Counted from the stretch's first letter, positions 50,723 to 62,635 are shown. The stretch: 64,000 bases of DNA from Acanthococcus lagerstroemiae (GCA_031841125.1 CM063114.1:59356955-59420954); one strand, 5' to 3'. Notes: generated by a model from the letters alone, not told the origin. A program made the numbers and translations.

Positions 50723-51238
50723 GAGACAACAATTAAGGCCATCACAGCCAAAAACTGCAGCTCGCTTCTCCTGGCGCTAGTCCCCAGCCGCCATATCCAG
50801 TACGCTCCACTCTGTTAAGGATCAGCCCCAAACCCTAGTTAGAGGCAACGTAACAGAGAAGACGAGGAGGAAGGACCTTGAGTTACTCATACGTATACCT
50901 ATGCGAACACACAAACCACTGACCCAGCACTGAGAGGGTATAGCCACCATAGACTTCCTCCACAGCGTTCTTGTGGCAGGAAAGTCTCAATCAGCGCCGG
51001 CCAAATCAATGGAAAAGAACCTATGAAATCAAGAATCTAAGAATCTGGTCTCCACTACATTCGCCACTGACTGCCCGTTCACTGCAAAGGAGGGCAGTCC
51101 CCCACAGACATTACTGTTGCCTGTGTTAGTTTTCAATTAACCCAATGCTAGAGAACACAGTTGCAGATCAATGGGTTACAATAGGACGTGTGGGTATAAA
51201 CATGCGGGAAATAGAGTAGGACGATAGGTGCAAACATA

Positions 51239-51252
51239 GGGGGGGGGGGGGG
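51239..51252. repeat. poly-G run
   Basis: A run of about 14 G in the right arm. The matching left-arm region lacks the long run. Simple sequence only. Confidence 0.7.
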
Positions 51253-53233
51253 CTCAGCACCTCAAACTTGCCGGAAAATGAATAATTAATACAGACAGGT
51301 AAATTTTTGATCTGAAAAATTGTTGTCCCCCAGACTTGTTATTTGCACCTATGGCCAGGGCAAATAGTCTTATCGCTTCAATGAACCGTATACTTCCACG
51401 GCCCTCTTGTCCAAAAAAAAGTACAGATTCATGGATGCGACAGCACTAAGCAGGCAGGGAGATGGCACTGCAACTTCTCCAGACCCTCGCTAACCCATGT
51501 CAACTCAGACTAAATTATAAACATTAGAATAATTAGGTAACTAACTCTATCCTAAGGGGAAAAAATTAGCTGAGCTTAAATTGTAATGCATTGGAGCTGC
51601 AGGCATAACTAATCCGCCACCCTGAGCCACTTTGTCATTTGCCAGAAGGGCATTATTAAGCAGAAAACAATCTTACACCATCTAGATCAACTCCCTTTAC
51701 ACTGACTTGTAATAAGAAAACGTTTCATTCTAAGGCTCTTACTACTAAGCTATTCTGACAAAATAATATTAACATCGAGGAGCTCTAATTTCTAGAGAAC
51801 TCATGGCTATTGAGAGAATTCATTCAACATTATTGTTCGATAGGTATTACTCTAAATCCTTGCTAATCAATTGATTTGCATATTTTAAGTATCATGCCCA
51901 TTGGTCACCATAATCAGATACTGTGAACTAGTACTGATTTTATAAATTTATGTCTACAGACCGAAATTCTGCAACTACTAATACTTCGGCAGTGCTAAGC
52001 TTGTAACTCCATTTTTTGCCTCTGTGGGTACTCGGGTATATCCTTGGCACGGACTTCAGTTGAATGATCAAATGCAAATTGAAAATTCGTAAGCTAGAGC
52101 CTTCATCTTCGGTATCCTCAATATTGTTTTGTATGTACATATTTGGTATGCGAACATCTGGGAGTTGAAAATACGCAGTTAATCTCAAAATTGAAAAGGA
52201 AAAAAATCACTTCAGAAATTCTAATATTGAAATTCAATATAACATGTTGACTCATCAGAAGTAGAAAATTGTTTACCTTTCGGAGAAGATGCAGACTGCA
52301 ATTACATAATATTCTTCTGTCTCTGCCAGTGGCGTGCACAGGACTACTAGCACTGGACAAACTCATCTCTTTCGGGATGTTCGGTGTTGCTCTTATCCAG
52401 AGAGAATTTCCAAATCAGGTTTCAAGATACAAAGTAAAATTAGATTGTATGACGGGAAGTTTAAACCCATAATACTTTCTGCAAAATACGTCAACACTAC
52501 ATAGTAGAGCCCCATGAAATGCAGCTACACAATCTCATAAGTTATTGAGCCGAAGAATTGTTAAAAATGAATTAGCTAGGACAGATATTGGTTAAATTAT
52601 AGATTATGGTCACCTCCTTGATCTCAATTGTGTTTATAATAATATTCTGATTCTGCTTTTCAAGCAGAGCTCCAAGCCTGAGATCTTCCCACGTGAAGGA
52701 CACGAATGAACACAACTTCCGTTTCAGTTTTACATAATTTGAAAAGAAGAAGAAAAAACACGACTTACACCTTCAATTCATGGCTTATACGTATAGTGTT
52801 CATTTAATCAAATATTTTGATTTGTGACGCCATATCGTATATGTAAATAATTGATTTCTTACCGATTATTCTCATTCAACTCGATGAATTCAACAGCTGG
52901 ATCCCCTTTCTGGTACTTCCTTCGACAAATTTCAACAAAATCAACACGCATTGTTCACATCTTTGCAAGGAAATCTGATGCAAAGCAAGTTTGAATACAT
53001 AATTGAAAACAGGAAATATCATGATCCATATCCAGCAGAGCACTCGAGAATACGGCTAAAGAATTAAACTTCAATGACAACGACGACGGAAAATTAAACC
53101 CAGCATTGGCAAAAGAGAAACCAAAAATTCACTTCAACGGCCGAAATCGTAACTGCGCAATGTTGAAACATGAAACCAGTAATGGCCGCCGAGTTACAAA
53201 TGACGTGTCAAGTTACGACAGCCGAAGCCTGTT

Positions 53234-53970
53234 AAGCAGGGTTGCTAGATCCCCTAAATGAAAATTCTTGAGATTTGATTGTGTCACAGGTCGCCGGAAC
53301 AAATACATCAATGCTTTACACTTCTTTGGGCCAATATTATAAAACTTTTGGTTAAAAAATAAGCGCTGATTATTTTTAACCAAGTTTTTATACTGACCCG
53401 TGAATCTTGATATTTTACGAAATTTCGTGAGAAATGGCAACACTGCTGCTGAGCGCCGCGTCAAACGTCAATAACCTTCAAAGAACGAAGTTTCACAATC
53501 ACAACCCTACTAGAAATGGGGAAATCCTTAAATTTTAATCATAATTCAGTTTTTTTCCAACAGTTAGCAGCTTGGCACTACAAAATTTTTGGTCTTTGAT
53601 ATTATATTTTCCATTTTTGTTTTGCGACTTGTTTGGGCCCTATCTCCTCACATGTGTTTATTATTATGCATAAATTATGAGAGGGTATAAGGCAACATAT
53701 GTTCGGCTCAAGAATTTCACTTCCTTTCATAGTGACAGTATGCAACCCAATTAACAATTTTAAACCGGGACAATATTCAAAAAATAGTGAAAACAACAAC
53801 CAATTTGTACTTAGGAGAGCAAAGGGTATTAGAAGGTAGCATATATGCTTGGCTCAAAAATTTCATACCATCAGTATCAATATTCTGGCCAAAATTGTTG
53901 TTCAACATTTTGGCAAAGAAACTGCACATGCACATCAACAACTAGTATAAATCTATGATTGGATAGCATC
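53234..53970. other. intergenic, nothing recognised
   Basis: Unique AT-rich DNA outside the right arm. A CAGTATGCAACCCAATTAAC fragment near 53740 belongs to a dispersed repeat also seen at 35440-35600. Short minus-strand open frames have no recognisable domains. Confidence 0.4.
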
Positions 53971-54385
53971 CAGGGATGCGGAAGCCGAACGATACAGCTT
54001 CTCGCTTCTAGCTTCCAGCCTCAAGTATATGAGCTTCTAACTTCCAATCTTTTTTTTGGCTTCTGACTTATAGCTTCCAGCTTCTTTTACTTTTTTTCAC
54101 CCAAAGTTCTTAGAGAAGGTTCTTTCTAAAAAATGAAGTAAAGTAAAGTAAAGTGAAGCGGAATAGAAGAGGTTCATTGGTTTTCTTTTTCTGGCTTTCA
54201 ACTTTGATTTTAAAAAATCCATAAGAAGAAGACTGTAAAAAGTCGATTGAAAGCTGAAAAACTTTCAGCTTCCGCTTCCAACTTTTAACTCATTCAGCTT
54301 CCAACTTCTAGCTTCTCAAAATTGACCTAAGATTGCAAAAACTTCCGGCTTCTGACTTCCAGCTACTGGCTTCTCCGCATCCCTG
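53971..54385. mobile_element. hAT-type MITE with AGCTTCTAACTTCC-rich interior
   Basis: Inverted termini CAGGGATGCGGAAGCC and GGCTTCTCCGCATCCCTG. Flanks ATAGCATC (53963-53970) and ATGCCATC (54386-54393) are near-matching 8-base sequences, as for hAT insertions. The interior is largely a tandem of AGCTTC, TAGCTTCCA and AACTTCT variants. An AAAGTAAAGT microsatellite is also present. The termini resemble the element at 60997-61570. Confidence 0.75.
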
Positions 54386-54875
54386 ATGCCATCTGAAGTT
54401 TGAATATGAGTGAGTTACATCATCAATCTGAAAACTTCAAAACTTAAAACTCCAACATCAGAGAAGATTAGAAAAGACGGCAGACCTCGATGGGTTCCAA
54501 CAGGAGAGGTGAGGGCAGGGGGCCACTCAGTGCGGATAGTTGACCTCAATTCTCAATTCCTATTTTATTACTATTATTATTATTATTAGCTGATGCTTTT
54601 CCTCTTCTGTTCAGTTACACAATCATACTAATTTTCTTGTATCAATCATCGTATGAAACATTGTATTTATATGTAATATTGCGAATGCAATTACAGATGC
54701 AAATACATAAAGCGAATGTATTTATATGTAATATTGCGAATGCAATTACAGATGCAAATACATAGAGCGAATCGCGTAACCAACATGAAGCTTGGTAGAG
54801 ATTGTGCGTTCCTTTCCTGTAATAGACCAACAGGCTGTGTTGGAAGGGGCAATAAATCTTATTATTATTATCAGT
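54386..54875. other. intergenic with a 55-bp tandem duplication
   Basis: No gene recognised. A 55-base unit starting GTATTTATATGTAATATTGC occurs twice in direct tandem at about 54663-54772 with one mismatch. ATT/TTA trinucleotide runs lie near 54565-54590 and 54858-54872. Confidence 0.6.
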
Positions 54876-54876
54876 T

Positions 54877-55575
54877 GAGTATGCTAGTTCCATAGGTAGA
54901 CTTCTCCGAATTTAGGGAAATTGAGTTAAGTATCGTTTCGGTTACTGTACAACACTGCCTACAACGTGACGTCATCGATTTTCAAAAAACAACAACAGAA
55001 GCGCTCCAGTATGCAAACGAAAATTGGTTTAGAATCATAGGTAGACTTATCCTATGGAGAAGTCTGGGTCTGACACGATTATTGTTTTGTTTACAAAAAT
55101 GTGTTTTTGATAATGAATTATTGTCATCGTGTACTAATGTAAAACAATTAGTAGTCTTTTCTTTTCAATTAGTGCTCAATTTTTTATAACTATATAGCAA
55201 AAACTGAATCATGTTGCGTTTTCATTTTTTGTGTATTGATAATAAAAATGTCTCATTTTGAAAGGTGATAACAACAAACTGATAATTTCCATTTTATTCC
55301 TCTTTTGCAGCCTTTTACAGCAATAATAAACAAAAATTGATAAGCAATTTCAAAACATCGTGTCAAACCCAGACTTCTCCATCTTTGAACGCCTTTTGAA
55401 CACGAATCGGAGTACTTGAAAAAATTTTCGACCTATATCTTCAATGTGAGCACAAAAAATGATCCATCGCACCTATATCCAACCATTAAGCCCGAACATT
55501 AGCTGAGAAACAGTTTTTTGCGTTTTCTGGAAAACTAGGTTTTTGGAGAAGTCTACCTATGGAACTAGCATACTC
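54877..55575. mobile_element. non-autonomous TIR element, ~700 bp
   Basis: About 32 bases at the left end (GAGTATGCTAGTTCCATAGG onward through GTAGACTTCTCC) are the exact complement of the right end (GGAGAAGTCTACC through GCATACTC). AGTT flanks both sides, a possible 4-base target duplication. An inner, second inverted pair GGAGAAGTCTGGGT / ACCCAGACTTCTCC lies near 55060 and 55365. No coding capacity. Confidence 0.8.
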
Positions 55576-56933
55576 AGTTTTCACATCAACTGAACTTCGT
55601 CCAAACCAAATTCAATATTGCTCCTATTTTGTCAAATTTGATATGCTAAAAGCATAAACTTGTACTAAGTTGTTAAAAACGATAGCCCCTCTCGAGCACC
55701 CTTGGAACAGTACACTCAGAATACAACTTCAATGCTATTGTTTCACTGGTTCTCTGTCAAGCTGCCAATCATATTAGAAGTCTCATTTTGCCATTTGTAA
55801 AGGAACTGTCATGTTTGCAATTTGAGACTGTTCGGATGGTAGCAGACATAATCCTGAACAGCTTTAGAAGATCAACTTGCAGAAATATGTTTCCTTAATG
55901 AATTCGGTTCTTATATGATAATTATGAGAAGAAAGAACGCAGCATGTTCGAAATCCTTCCAAAACGGGGAGTCTGATGAGGGGTAAAATTTGTCAAAAAA
56001 TAACTAGTTCAATATCGAGATTGTTTTTGAATTTGTCTCAAAAAAGCAAGTTATGTGTCCATTTATTGTGGTTATTGTTATGTATTTTTTCACAGTTTCA
56101 AAAATGAACTTCAGCTTGATAATTGGAGCTCACAGAAGACGACGCAAGATTATTGGTCTTATTCTACGAGTAATACCATCAAGTCATAATATTGATCATT
56201 TTGCGGGTTAAGAATAGGTGTTGAGCACACGTTGAAGTTCGTTGAGATTGTCGGGAAAAAAAAGGTGAAGTCTTGATTACACTAAATACATACTACTTCT
56301 ACGTAATACAACGTGGTTCAACAGCATGAAAAATTTAATACAAAAATATCTAGTGCCAATGAGAATTTTCAAATAGCATACAATCTCAGGTACATTCAAA
56401 ATACAAACATACAAAATCAAGTAAAAAAGATGAATCCATAACTAGATTTTTATATTAATTAAAAGTAAGATCGAAAAGAATTGAATAAAATAACGAAAAC
56501 GATAACGTTCGCGTATTTTAAAATCACATACGAATCATTTGAAAAAAGGTACAACAAATGGAACACTACCATACACAAATAAAAAGAGTGAAAGTAGATT
56601 GCTTAATTTACAAGATCTTCAAATCGACGATTTGACAACATCTCGAGTTCAAACTTACACAATAAAATTAACTATTAATAATGAATGTCATCTCGAATAT
56701 CAGACTGATCACTTTAATGGACGGAAACAGTTCAGAGATCTCGAAATAAACTCGATTTTGCAAAATACTGTTTATCATAACGAGTACATGAGATTCACAC
56801 GTATTACTGACTTCGTTCAGTCATGTTACGATTCACTAGTTATTCGTCTGGTTACAAATAAAAATTTGACTGAACTGGAGGTCAACACCATAGCTGGGAA
56901 TATTATATGGCAGTGCAAATATAAAATATACAA
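55576..56933. other. 3' flank of the ATPase beta gene
   Basis: AT-rich, no further exon of the minus-strand gene recognised. The part adjoining 56933 should contain its 3'UTR. An open frame on the plus strand (56539-56988) lies antisense across the last exon and is not accepted as a gene. Confidence 0.45.
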
Positions 56934-59900
56934 TCAGTCTATCATTAACTCGAAGTGGACAGAGCCTTGTTTATCACGTTTGCGGTAGTGGATATTCTCG
57001 GCCCAAGCTCGACACTCGATGTTGATCAGAATTCCGGCTGATAAACATAAACATGGAATATTTTAAAACAGAATACCTCACAAGATCATAAAGTTCATTA
57101 TCAGACTTCCATCTAAAACGAAAGTTCATTCTTGTCCCAGAAGAATGAATCGACCAAAATAGAAACGAGTCCATCATTTTCCACTCTCATTTTTCTATCT
57201 CAAATTGACATCATCTAGGCACTATGACCCGTCAGTTGATTGGAAAATATCTAACTGGACCGTGCTTTCTCTGATGACTACATCTAACGGTGGGATATTG
57301 TATTCAGATATTTTTGGATAGTAATGATAAAGCAAGGTTGTGGAATGAGTAAGATCATAAGATCTTTAGATGACCAAAAAGTTTGTAAAGATCACAAAGA
57401 TCATAATCTAAGAATATCGAATGATATTGCACCTGTGATTTGAATTTTTGAATGATCACCGACTGGGATCCTCTTCTCGTTTCTCATCTAAGATCAGGAT
57501 CACAAAATCGTGATTTAATGATCAAAAGAATCACGTCAATATCTTTCTTTTTTCCCTAAAATAATATTTTGATTTGAATCTATCTTTCAAATGATTTGCC
57601 CGTCAGAATCTTGGATCACTGAATTCACGATTTTGCTCATTTCGAGACTAAAGAATGAGATCGGGAAATCCAAACAGAAAACTTGTCTAATTCACTAATT
57701 TCATTCCTGTTCATCAAATGAATCATACAGCGTGTTTAATGCGAACATCAAGTTACTCAATTCAGCTTTTGATAACAGAAATAACTAGTAATATCCAACC
57801 GGCTTACGTTTTGGTCGTTTAAAATGTACAGCAACCAACGGACTCAGGTATCCTTCCGAGTTTTCATAAGGGAAGAAATAGCCCGGAAATCCTTGTCGCG
57901 GATAGTAATCAACCGATCCTATGAACTCGGCATCCGCTGGACTTTCGCCACTACACGTTACCCAAATGGTTTCAAGCTACAAAAAATCAATAATTTTTCA
58001 GCTGTCCTTCGATCTGAAATAGTTCAACAATGGTACCTTCTATCCTGACAATTCTACCAACCTTTCTTCTCAGTTTTGAATCGGTTTCGTTTAATAAACC
58101 TTGGATATGTTTCTTCAACGTCTCAGGCATATCTGCAGGCAGGCGATTCGGATTCTTATAATACTCCGGAACCCATCCGTAAATCTGCAAACGAGAACTG
58201 TTTATACATTTGCCATTTTGTAACAGAAGTATGGATAATATAATAACTAATTTTCACTAAAGGGTATACCTTATTCAGTTTCAAGAATATGCAAGGGCTC
58301 GACTGATGGTACATGAAGTAACTTTCATCGATACATGGCCCAAAATCTTTCACATTGACGTCGCACACTTGGCCATGGTTCGGAGGTCTATCGTAGTCGC
58401 AGTTGTAGATATTTTGACCACGACCAGGGGTCAAACCAGGTTTCTTATAAACTAAAATCAGAACCCATTGGATGGAACATTTGGATTAGTGCCTCTAGTT
58501 TTTAACATTAGAATCCCGAAGAGCGAATCAGATTACAACGCTGAGAATATTTATAATAGAACTTTATTATTAGTCAATATAGCATTCAGATGAAAATATT
58601 AAATTTAGATCTTTAAAAAAATATATAAAACCGAAATCTAAAAGCAATATTAAATATCGGAGAAAGTTCTTTTAAAGCAATTATTTGAAATTTCCAGTCA
58701 AGGTTAATACACTGAACAACAAACTTGAAAAACAGAGGTTGAAAATGCGGAAACAAAAACAGTGAAGCGGTAGTTGAAACTCACAAATAAATGAAGTACT
58801 CAAAATTACTGAAGGATTAAGCAAAATATAAACCTCTTGTACTCCTTAAAAAATCTAAAAGAATAACTACAAGCCCTTTCTAATTCTCTGATATTTATTT
58901 TCACAATTTACTGCCAATATACATCATTCTTACTATCTCAAAGAAGCGAAACTACAGAAACCTTCCGAGACAGGATACTAACATACCCGAAGAGCACAAC
59001 CCACTAAAATTCAAATTTACAAATCAGAATTCAACAACAAAAATACATGCCAAACGTATATAATAAAAACTATTTACTCATTGCAGTGAGGTTATTAAAC
59101 TGTGCTTAAATGAAAGTGCGCATCTCCGCAGTCTCATTCACAATATCTGTAAACGTATACTGGATTTACTACTAACGATTCATCATTTCAAAGATAAAAC
59201 AGCCCTCGATTTTATTCAACATACCTTCCAAAAAGTCGATCAGACTCTGGGTCCAAAACTGAAAACTCTCATTCTTAGTTCCTTGGTACCAAATGAGAGA
59301 GCTGAGTACATTATGTTCTCTCGACGGTAGCGGCCGGAATCCTAAGCCTAAATAAATAAAACAGAAGAGCATTATGAACAGAGTGCTAGTAAGAAAGAAC
59401 AACGTTCCTATTAAAAACGGGAGTGCAAACATTCTAAATGGCAGGAGATTCACAGATTCTCTTCGGTCTAATACATTCAACCAACATCACTTCTATAAAC
59501 TGCCTTAAATATTTGGAAATACCATTTACCTGGACTGGTTCCTATCAGAGAATCAGTCGTCAAACGTCTCGGTGTTCTAGGATTCAACGTTAGCGAGAAC
59601 ATCCACCACAAACTGAATGACATAGAGGCTAATACTGTATAAAATATTAAATAAAAGAGAAGAAACCGACCTGGAACAAGAATGCAATCACACATCAAAC
59701 ACATACAACAGGAAAATGGTTTTAAGAAATGTTTTAAAGTAGTCCTGTCCAACTTGTTACAAGTATTGTCGAAAGGCGAGAATAATATGGAAATAAGACG
59801 AGATGAAAGGCGAGGATTTTTTTTCGTGAGAAACACTACAGAGTCTTCAATAAGGAAACATGTTCAGTGTGAGATTTCGGAATTTAAACTCCACTTGACA

Positions 59901-60099
59901 TGAAGTAATGTCGCTTTATGAAGCCTGCAATTACATGTAGTTTTATAAAATAATATCAAGAGAAAATAGTATTACCAAGACGTTGTGTGTTGATTCTAAG
60001 ATGCTGACCAGAGCCAAATCCGTGTATCAAATATTTGCCAGAACCTGACAACATTGAACTGAAAGAGCCACGAAAACCTCTCTCGTGTTTCTCACCCAT
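56934..60099 (-). CDS. nrv: Na+/K+-ATPase beta subunit (nervana type)
   Basis: Glycosylated type II membrane subunit needed for folding and delivery of the sodium pump. Seven minus-strand exons: 60099-59976, 59670-59530, 59347-59225, 58451-58270, 58184-58062, 57976-57808, 57037-56934. They give 966 nt, encoding 321 residues, the usual size. Cytoplasmic N-terminus residues 1-42 starts MGEKHERGF. The single membrane span is about 44-66 (RFLLFYLIFYTVLASM). The ectodomain has GLGFRPLP, two glycosylation sequons (Asn114 in NES, Asn222 in NET), PCIFLKLNKIYGW and YYPRQGFPGYFFPY. Six cysteines (147, 159, 169, 183, 239, 296) match the three disulfides of the family. The last exon encodes GILINIECRAWAENIHYRK and ends VHFELMID. 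Reading through the exon 6 donor (C|GTAAGC at 57808) would stop eight codons later and lose the sixth Cys, so the spliced form is preferred. Further 5' non-coding exons are possible. Confidence 0.93.
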
Positions 60100-60488
60100 T
60101 ATTAAATTCTGAATCTAGTAGTTAGAGAAAAAAAACGGACGGAACATAATTACAATTACTAAAATGAGAACTAAAAAAACGGTGGGTTCGTCACCACGTT
60201 CCTACTATAAAATTATACTCCCCTTTTGATAATTGATATTTTCAAAATACCGATGTCGACGCCCGACGCCTTACACAGAAGAAAAGAACTAGAACTCCGA
60301 CATTCCAAGTTTGTTTTCCATCCACAGTCATACCGTCATACGTCACACATGTCAGAGATCAGGAAAAATATGAAGAATGAAAAATAAAAAGTACCTTCAG
60401 ATCCGATACCATTGAGAAAATAAGGCCTTTTTTAATTCACACACTCTATTAATCTCTTGATGATTTTGATTTCTTGATCCTTGAAAGT

Positions 60489-60988
60489 TGAAATCAAAGT
60501 CATATAGATACACCAAGTCGTTCGACTCTCCATTTAACCAATGTTAAACTTCGTATGTTACGATAATTTATCCCGATAGCAGCGCTGGCAGCGTTCGACT
60601 GCCGTGAAATCAATGTAAACGTTGGGAGCCCTAACAAGGTTTTGCGTTTATCTCACTAACGGTCGAGTTTTATGAAAACGTGAAAAGAACAAAATTTATT
60701 CTACCTGTTATTTTCTATCAGGTAAGATCAGTTTCAAAATTTTACCCATAAAAATTTCGAATTTACTCGCATTCGATGGGAAATTCCAAGGTGAACAAAT
60801 TTAGCTCTTTCCAATTTTTCATCAAAATTGATAGTTTTTGAGCTAATCCGCAAAAACGTAAAAATGTCCATATACGCGCAATGCAACCAAAGGAGTTCAG
60901 CGATAGCAGCGCAATGGCATGACGGCAGAACGCGGAAACGCGCTAGTCGTCTAACTTGGTGTATCTATATGACTTTGGTTGAAATCTT
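60489..60988. mobile_element. TIR element upstream of the ATPase beta gene
   Basis: About 30-40 bases near 60489-60520 (GTCATATAGATACACCAAGT and flanks) are the complement of 60945-60988 (ACTTGGTGTATCTATATGAC). The inner parts near 60570-60605 and 60900-60935 share GATAGCAGCGC and GGCAGCGTTCGACTGCCG-like pieces in mixed orientation. It lies within 0.4-0.9 kb upstream of the first coding exon, so it may overlap the promoter. No ORF. Confidence 0.6.
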
Positions 60989-60996
60989 GAAATTTT

Positions 60997-61570
60997 CAGG
61001 GATGACAAGCCAATCGCATTGGCTTAAGCTATCGGCTATCGCTACTAAAAATTTTAGCATTGGCTATAGCGATCGGCTATCAGCTACCAACTTTCATTGG
61101 CTGGCTATTGGCTGGCTATTGGCTGACTATCAGCTACTCGAAAAAAAAATAAAAAAATTGAGTGACATATCAAAATGACCTGTGAAAAGAGCTGAATACA
61201 GTTAATTCAATAAATTTATTGCACAACACCACAACATATATTTTTCAAAATTTATTTAAAAAATCATCCAATAATGAAGAATTGCAACGTATAATCAATA
61301 TATTCTGAAGGTTTTTAGTTTTTAGATGATAGATTGGCCCGCAGGTCATTAAAAATAAATTTCATCTGACTAAATTTAATAGTTGCTCCACAGAGACTTG
61401 CGTCCCTGGTACACTGAAAATGGCTCCAGCCAGTAACCAATAGCTATACAGTTTTAATTGGCTATTGCTAGCTATTGGCTACCAAAAAGTTTCATTGGCT
61501 GGCTATTGGCTATTGGCTACCTATCCAAAATATGCCTGGCTATCGGCTACCGGCTGGCTTATCATCCCTG
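60997..61570. mobile_element. hAT-type MITE with GGCTATTGGCTA-rich interior
   Basis: Termini CAGGGATGACAAGCCAA and the complement at the right end, GGCTTATCATCCCTG. A perfect 8-base target duplication GAAATTTT lies at 60989-60996 and 61571-61578. Two interior stretches (about 61010-61140 and 61420-61560) consist of tandem GGCTATTGGCTA and GGCTATCGGCTA variants in the same orientation. No transposase. The short open frames here are translations of the repeat. Confidence 0.9.
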
Positions 61571-61802
61571 GAAATTTTTCGCCCCCTCCCCCCTCCACTC
61601 CCCCACACCCACCCCGAAAAAAGAAGATGTATAAGCTCAATTCTGAGCTGCTTTTAAGCATTTCCAAAGTCAGTCATTGCCTTCTCTATTAAGTGCAATT
61701 TGCCCAAAGCAACAAAGCAAGTGGTCATAAAGTCATAAGCAGGGACGTCAACTTTACATGACTTTAATTCTTTACAGTAAAGAATGTAGTCAAAAGATTA
61801 AA

Positions 61803-61865
61803 TATTTGGATGCTGTTCAACAAAAGGGAACCAACTAACAGTAAACAAAATGAGTTATTAGTACT
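61803..61865 (-). repeat. dispersed repeat R1, inverted fragment
   Basis: Complement of the R1 segment containing TTTTGTTTAC and GTTGGTTCCCTTTTGTTG, as seen at 28200-28255. Confidence 0.55.
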
Positions 61866-61912
61866 AGTAGGGAACGAATTTTTATGCAAGTGAATATTTT
61901 ATCGGTAGGTTG

Positions 61913-62180
61913 CAGTGGCGTAGCCAGGATTTTCCCAAGGGGGGAAGGGGTCAAGTAAGATTTTCAAGGGAGAAAAAGTCGAAAATTGAGGTATTTTTTT
62001 TTTAATTGCCGATATCAGATGACTATTTTAATGAAAAATGAAGATAAAATTACTGCGCGAGCAAAATTTTTTCGAAAAAACGTGTTTTAAAGGCGAAAAA
62101 TTGCTCATCTTTCCATATTTTACATTCAATTTCAGGTGCCTTAGGGGAGCATTCGCCCCCCCCCCTTGGCTACACCACTG
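61913..62180. mobile_element. hAT-type MITE, CAGTGGCGTAGCC family (copy 2)
   Basis: Starts CAGTGGCGTAGCCAGGATTT and ends CTTGGCTACACCACTG. Perfect 8-base target duplication GTAGGTTG at 61905-61912 and 62181-62188. It has G- and C-runs next to the termini and no ORF. This terminal sequence is widespread among invertebrate hAT-derived MITEs, as general knowledge of the family. Confidence 0.92.
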
Positions 62181-62254
62181 GTAGGTTGTATCTCAAAGCT
62201 GACCAAAAAATCACCCGTTTCAAAACTTTTTCTTTAAAATAAACCCCATTTGAA

Positions 62255-62410
62255 TTTTACTGATAAGCTTTTCCCAACGTGAGTACGTATTTTTGAATCG
62301 GGGGCCCAATTTTGAAAAATTCTACGTTTTACGCTCTTTCCAACGATGCAAATATCTCATTTTGTTTACAAATGTGGATTGGTTCCCCTTTTTTTTTGAA
62401 CAGCGTCCAT
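62255..62410 (+). repeat. dispersed repeat R1 (copy 4)
   Basis: Contains TACTGATAAGCTTTTCCCAA, GAATCGGGGGCCCAATTTTG and TTTGTTTACAAATG in the R1 order. Confidence 0.75.
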
Positions 62411-62467
62411 TTCAAAGTTGCTTTACAAGACAAGGACTCGCAATAAGGTGGGTTTCTCAAGTTATAG

Positions 62468-62635
62468 TAAGGCTCTGTAGTTCCACATGGGTATGCTAGG
62501 CCGCCATTTTGGTTCAGCTTTTTGAACATTTCTAGAGCGAATGATACCACGCGACGCTGTGAATGCGTTGATAACAAAACAAAACCTGAACCAAACTGGC
62601 AGTCTAGCATACCTATGTGGAATTATAGGGCCCTA
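62468..62635. mobile_element. MITE, family A (copy 2)
   Basis: Left end TAAGGCTCTGTAGTTCCACA with GGGTATGCTAG, right end complementary (CTAGCATACC, then GGAATTATAGGGCCCTA). Flanks GTTATA and GTTATT are similar, consistent with a ~6-base duplication as in the collagen-intron copy (12426-12598). Confidence 0.75.

Larger units (their letters stand above)
48085..53233 (-). repeat. right arm of giant inverted repeat
   Basis: Reverse-complement counterpart of 28978-34020. It lacks the extra duplicated segments of the left arm but carries a 1.07-kb insertion at 48447-49519 that the left arm lacks. Both arms keep an ATG-opened segment ending in a donor-like CG|GTAAGAAATC (29263-29342 and, on the minus strand, 52951-52863) and a downstream CAG|ATGTTCGCA acceptor-like site. 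The joined frame soon stops in both, so a gene is not claimed. Confidence 0.85.

Noticed and set aside
28978..53233. Assembly artefact mirroring one arm
   Set aside because: The arms differ by many substitutions, indels, a private MITE and private duplications. Only long reads could fully exclude local misassembly.
56539..56988. 149-codon plus-strand open frame, the longest apart from collagen
   Set aside because: It lies antisense across the last exon of the ATPase beta gene (56934-57037) and its 3' flank, has no ATG at its 5' end, and resembles no family.
57785..57807. ATPase beta ending by read-through of exon 6 with a KRKPVGYY tail
   Set aside because: It would lose the sixth conserved cysteine and the usual C-terminus. 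A good donor at 57808 and an acceptor at 57038 restore both.
60828..61692. Open frames rich in LAIGYWL
   Set aside because: They translate the GGCTATTGGCTA repeat inside a hAT MITE.
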